From Paenibacillus bovis (lineage in GTDB: Bacteria > Bacillota > Bacilli > Bacillales > Bacillaceae_C), in NCBI GenBank assembly GCA_007679095.1, contig VEFU01000026.1:1-57362 (forward strand): a stretch of 57,362 nucleotides of DNA. The letters run 5' to 3'. Below, in pieces: positions 55,092 to 57,362 of this stretch. The notes beneath the pieces are model-generated. The model saw only the letters and a list, made by a program, of their open reading frames with translations, searched no databases and was not told the DNA's origin. Each line of letters begins with the position of its first letter. The first letter of the stretch is position 1. The position numbers were made by a program, and so were the translations under genes.

Positions 55092-55943
55092 TTATTTATT
55101 CTTTAAATGTGTCCAGCCGTCCTCTTGTGTAATTTTGCCTTCCTTCATTAGTCTACCGAGGCCGCGTTTAAATGCTGCTTTACTCATATTAAATCGTTTA
55201 TTGATTTCTTCAGGCAAGCTCTTATCCCAATAAGGCATAGAACCTCCCCTACTTTGTAAATAATCATATATAGTATTTGCATCGTCATCCATTTGTTCAT
55301 GCGTTCTTGGTAACAAGCTAATATTAATTGATCCATCGACTTTCACGTCAATGATTCTTCCACTTACTTTTTCGCCTAAGCGCGGTTCCCTTTTCCGCTC
55401 AGAAGAATGGATAAAACCTAAGTAGCCTTCTTCAGTTATTAAAAATGACCCTTCAAGAAGCAGACGATAAATATGACCAGAAACATTTTTGTTAAATGCA
55501 CTACGATCAGCTGGTTTTGAAATAGACCGCATCACATTCTCTGTACCTAACTTACCAAACAGGCGATTTTTATTATCAACCTTTAAGGAACAATATAACT
55601 TATCTCCCTTTTCTGGCCACAATTCAAACAAGGCTGGTAAATCATCCATCGAAACTAAAATATCTTTCTTCAAGCCAATATCTACAAATACACCTAGTTT
55701 TTTATTTACTTCCACCACTTCTACCCAATCATACAGATCTATTTGAACAGATGGAATTGTTAATGTTGCTGCAAGTCTTCCTTCATGATCTTGAAAAATA
55801 AATACATCTAATTCTTCATCTAATGTTATTTCATCATTTACTTCCGAACGATGCAGCAATATATCTTCTTCTCCATTAGATAAGAAGAAACCAAATGGCA
55901 CCTCACGAACAACTCGTAGTCTCTTAACTTTACCTGGTTCCAT
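55092..55943 (-). CDS. cvfB: CvfB/YitL family S1-domain RNA-binding protein
   Basis: A 283-aa protein made of several S1-like beta-barrel domains and a C-terminal winged helix (F-N-M-S-K-A-A-F-K-R-G-L-G-R-L), matching S. aureus CvfB and B. subtilis YitL. Landmarks are G-V-F-V-D-I-G-L, W-P-E-K-G-D-K-L and G-F-I-H-S-S-E-R. It binds RNA and affects virulence gene expression in S. aureus. ATG at 55943 with AGGG nine bases upstream is preferred over GTG at 55964. Confidence 0.9.
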   Translation of the reverse strand: MEPGKVKRLRVVREVPFGFFLSNGEEDILLHRSEVNDEITLDEELDVFIFQDHEGRLAATLTIPSVQIDLYDWVEVVEVNKKLGVFVDIGLKKDILVSMDDLPALFELWPEKGDKLYCSLKVDNKNRLFGKLGTENVMRSISKPADRSAFNKNVSGHIYRLLLEGSFLITEEGYLGFIHSSERKREPRLGEKVSGRIIDVKVDGSINISLLPRTHEQMDDDANTIYDYLQSRGGSMPYWDKSLPEEINKRFNMSKAAFKRGLGRLMKEGKITQEDGWTHLKNK

Positions 55944-56033
55944 AACTATTTTCCCTACTTTCACTTCACATACTTAATATTTACTTATATCATGTCACAA
56001 GAATTTACTATCATTCAACTAGGAGGCATGCTG

Positions 56034-57191
56034 CTAGTTATGTTGTGTTAACACTTTTGATTGCTGTTTTCTTTCTTTTAAAAACATAAATAAAACAATT
56101 GATGTGCCTATTAATGCTGATATTGAACCTAATTTATAAATTAAGCCCCCACCGTAATATTGCATTAAATATCCTCCAGCAGAACTTCCAATAATGGAAG
56201 CTATTCCTGTAAATGTAGCAAAATAACCAGTCTGACCTGTTGCCAGCATTTCAGGTGGGATGATTGAGGCTATGTATTGTAACGTAGCTACCATAAAAAT
56301 AGCAAATGTGACACTATGCATCGCCTGTGTTATGACTAATAAAAATGGTTCTGTAATAAACCCATATAAAAGCCAACGAATGGAATAAAAGAAGCCTGCA
56401 ATACTTATTAAAGCTAATAAGGGTAGTTTCCGCATTAAAAGATACATAATTGCAATTACAGGTACTTCACTTAATGCTGAAAAGGTCCATGCCAGCCCAA
56501 CTTGACCCTCAGTTGCTCCAAGTGATTTCATATATAAAGCTAGCATACTGTCATTCATTCTATGAGGAATTGCAATAAACAATACTGCTATTAATATTCC
56601 TACATATTTAGGATTCTTAAAAGCTTTCTTGAACCCTTCAGCAGTTACTGGTTTTCTAGCTGCTTTAGAATCTGATAAGGATAAAGCAAGAATAAAAGAA
56701 ATAATGATTATTATTATGTATATTACCCATAAATATTGAACCCCAATCTTCCCTATAATAAAACCTATTGCTAAGGACGATGAGGCAAATCCCAAGGAAC
56801 CCCATATTCTAATCGATCCGTAGTTTCCACCATTTTCTCTAGAGATATTTGTAGCAAGACTATCCATTAGTGGTTGTATAGGAGCCATAAAAAATTGAAA
56901 TAATAGCATTGAAACTATTAGTAAGATCATAGTGGAACTAAAGAAAACTGACATCCCTAATAATAATGATGCTACTAAAAGAAGTAATATTATTTTCTTC
57001 ACTGTTTGATATTTATCTGAAATGATTCCCCAAAGTGGTTGTGAAAAAATAGCAATTATTGGTGCCGAAGCAATTACTACTCCTATTTCAGCAGGTGTTA
57101 ATCCTTTATAACCAAATAATAAAGGCAAAAACACATTCACAATTGTCATCGACCAATAAAAAACAAAATAGAAAACCGATAACTTTATCAA
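56034..57191 (-). CDS. MFS transporter (MFS_1-like, YwbF/HcaT type)
   Basis: A 385-aa transporter with 12 membrane segments in two six-helix halves. Between segments 2 and 3 is the MFS loop G-I-I-S-D-K-Y, and R-I-W-G-S-L-G-F follows in segment 5. It resembles the nucleoside:H+/phenylpropionate (HcaT, YwbF) branch; the substrate is unknown. TTG at 57191 lies nine bases after AGGAG, while the ATG at 57200 is directly adjacent to that SD. It is a single gene. Confidence 0.85.
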   Translation of the reverse strand: MIKLSVFYFVFYWSMTIVNVFLPLLFGYKGLTPAEIGVVIASAPIIAIFSQPLWGIISDKYQTVKKIILLLLVASLLLGMSVFFSSTMILLIVSMLLFQFFMAPIQPLMDSLATNISRENGGNYGSIRIWGSLGFASSSLAIGFIIGKIGVQYLWVIYIIIIIISFILALSLSDSKAARKPVTAEGFKKAFKNPKYVGILIAVLFIAIPHRMNDSMLALYMKSLGATEGQVGLAWTFSALSEVPVIAIMYLLMRKLPLLALISIAGFFYSIRWLLYGFITEPFLLVITQAMHSVTFAIFMVATLQYIASIIPPEMLATGQTGYFATFTGIASIIGSSAGGYLMQYYGGGLIYKLGSISALIGTSIVLFMFLKERKQQSKVLTQHN

Positions 57192-57290
57192 AATAAGCAT
57201 CTCCTAAAAACTAATAAAGTACCTTGTACATTCTATCACGTAAAAACAGCAGAGTGAACAAATAGTTTCATAATATTTAATAAACAATCA

Positions 57291-57317
57291 AAACCACCAG
57301 TGTGAACTGGTGGTTTG
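57291..57317. terminator. Hairpin AACCACCAGT/ACTGGTGGTT near right edge
   Basis: A perfect 10-bp stem with a 4-base loop and T-rich flank on the minus strand. Together with GGCC-rich palindromes at 57338-57362 it probably marks the 3' end of something right of the window, possibly a mobile element, which cannot be identified from here. Confidence 0.6.
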
Positions 57318-57362
57318 TTCTGCGGCTGAAAGCCTCTCTTACCGGCCTCGGCCTAAAAGGCC

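Noticed and set aside
57300-57362. C-terminal end of a TnpB gene with guide RNA at the right edge
   Set aside because: The minus-strand frames give no TnpB-like residues that I can recognise; only the hairpin is reported.

Overview
The window is low-GC DNA from an endospore-forming Bacillaceae bacterium, most like Oceanobacillus or Virgibacillus. Gene families and order match Bacillus subtilis blocks: mraZ-rsmH-ftsL-pbpB, panE-bshC, the ylb cluster (tmcAL to ylbC), the cta cytochrome caa3 oxidase cluster, ftsW-ylaN-ylaL-phoH-ylaJ-ylaI-ylaH-typA-ylaF, suhB-ykzI-yktA, pdhABCD-ykyA-def-ykrA-rpoY-rnjA-ktrC, and a lia cell-envelope stress operon. Sporulation genes (gerR, ylbJ, ylbD, ylaJ and a csfG-type RNA) show a spore former. 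The genus is an inference.

Left to right: the left edge holds the first 24 codons of an IS110-family transposase with its noncoding left end, followed by intergenic repeats. Then come the first genes of the division/cell-wall (dcw) cluster, all on the minus strand (797-4801), with an apparent MraZ operator. Bacillithiol and pantothenate genes follow (4940-7940). The ylb region (8952-20081) carries rpmF, coaD, rsmD, tmcAL, ricF and sporulation genes, with a strong CsfG small RNA candidate at 15352-15490. The terminal-oxidase region (20954-29562) encodes all structural subunits of cytochrome caa3 plus heme O and heme A synthases and the assembly factors CtaG and CtaM. A repeat array separates ctaF from ctaG. 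Next are ftsW, the yla genes, typA and suhB (29607-38091), small genes and a deacetylase-like lipoprotein. The pyruvate dehydrogenase operon (40404-45242), peptide deformylase, RNA polymerase epsilon and RNase J1 follow. Last come KtrC, the five-gene lia operon (51379-54883), CvfB and an MFS transporter.

Most of the window is conserved core genome, and much of the novelty lies between genes. The best candidate for something undescribed is a ~105-115-bp intergenic repeat present four times (383-493, 22489-22603, 22644-22749, 22791-22905). Its arms differ between versions yet stay perfectly complementary in several separate helices, around a nearly invariant core. One copy abuts the IS110 left end. 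Other points are a hairpin that buries a ribosome binding site at 18155-18186, paired palindromes flanking the ylaN/ylaL divergent promoter region, a palindrome on the bshC promoter, a 50-codon basic small ORF before rpoY, and the absence of pycA, ylbL, ylaM and yktB from their usual places.

Many genes appear to start at TTG or GTG, and perhaps CTG once. Starts were chosen from Shine-Dalgarno (SD) spacing and from remembered homologous N-termini. No database search or folding program was run.
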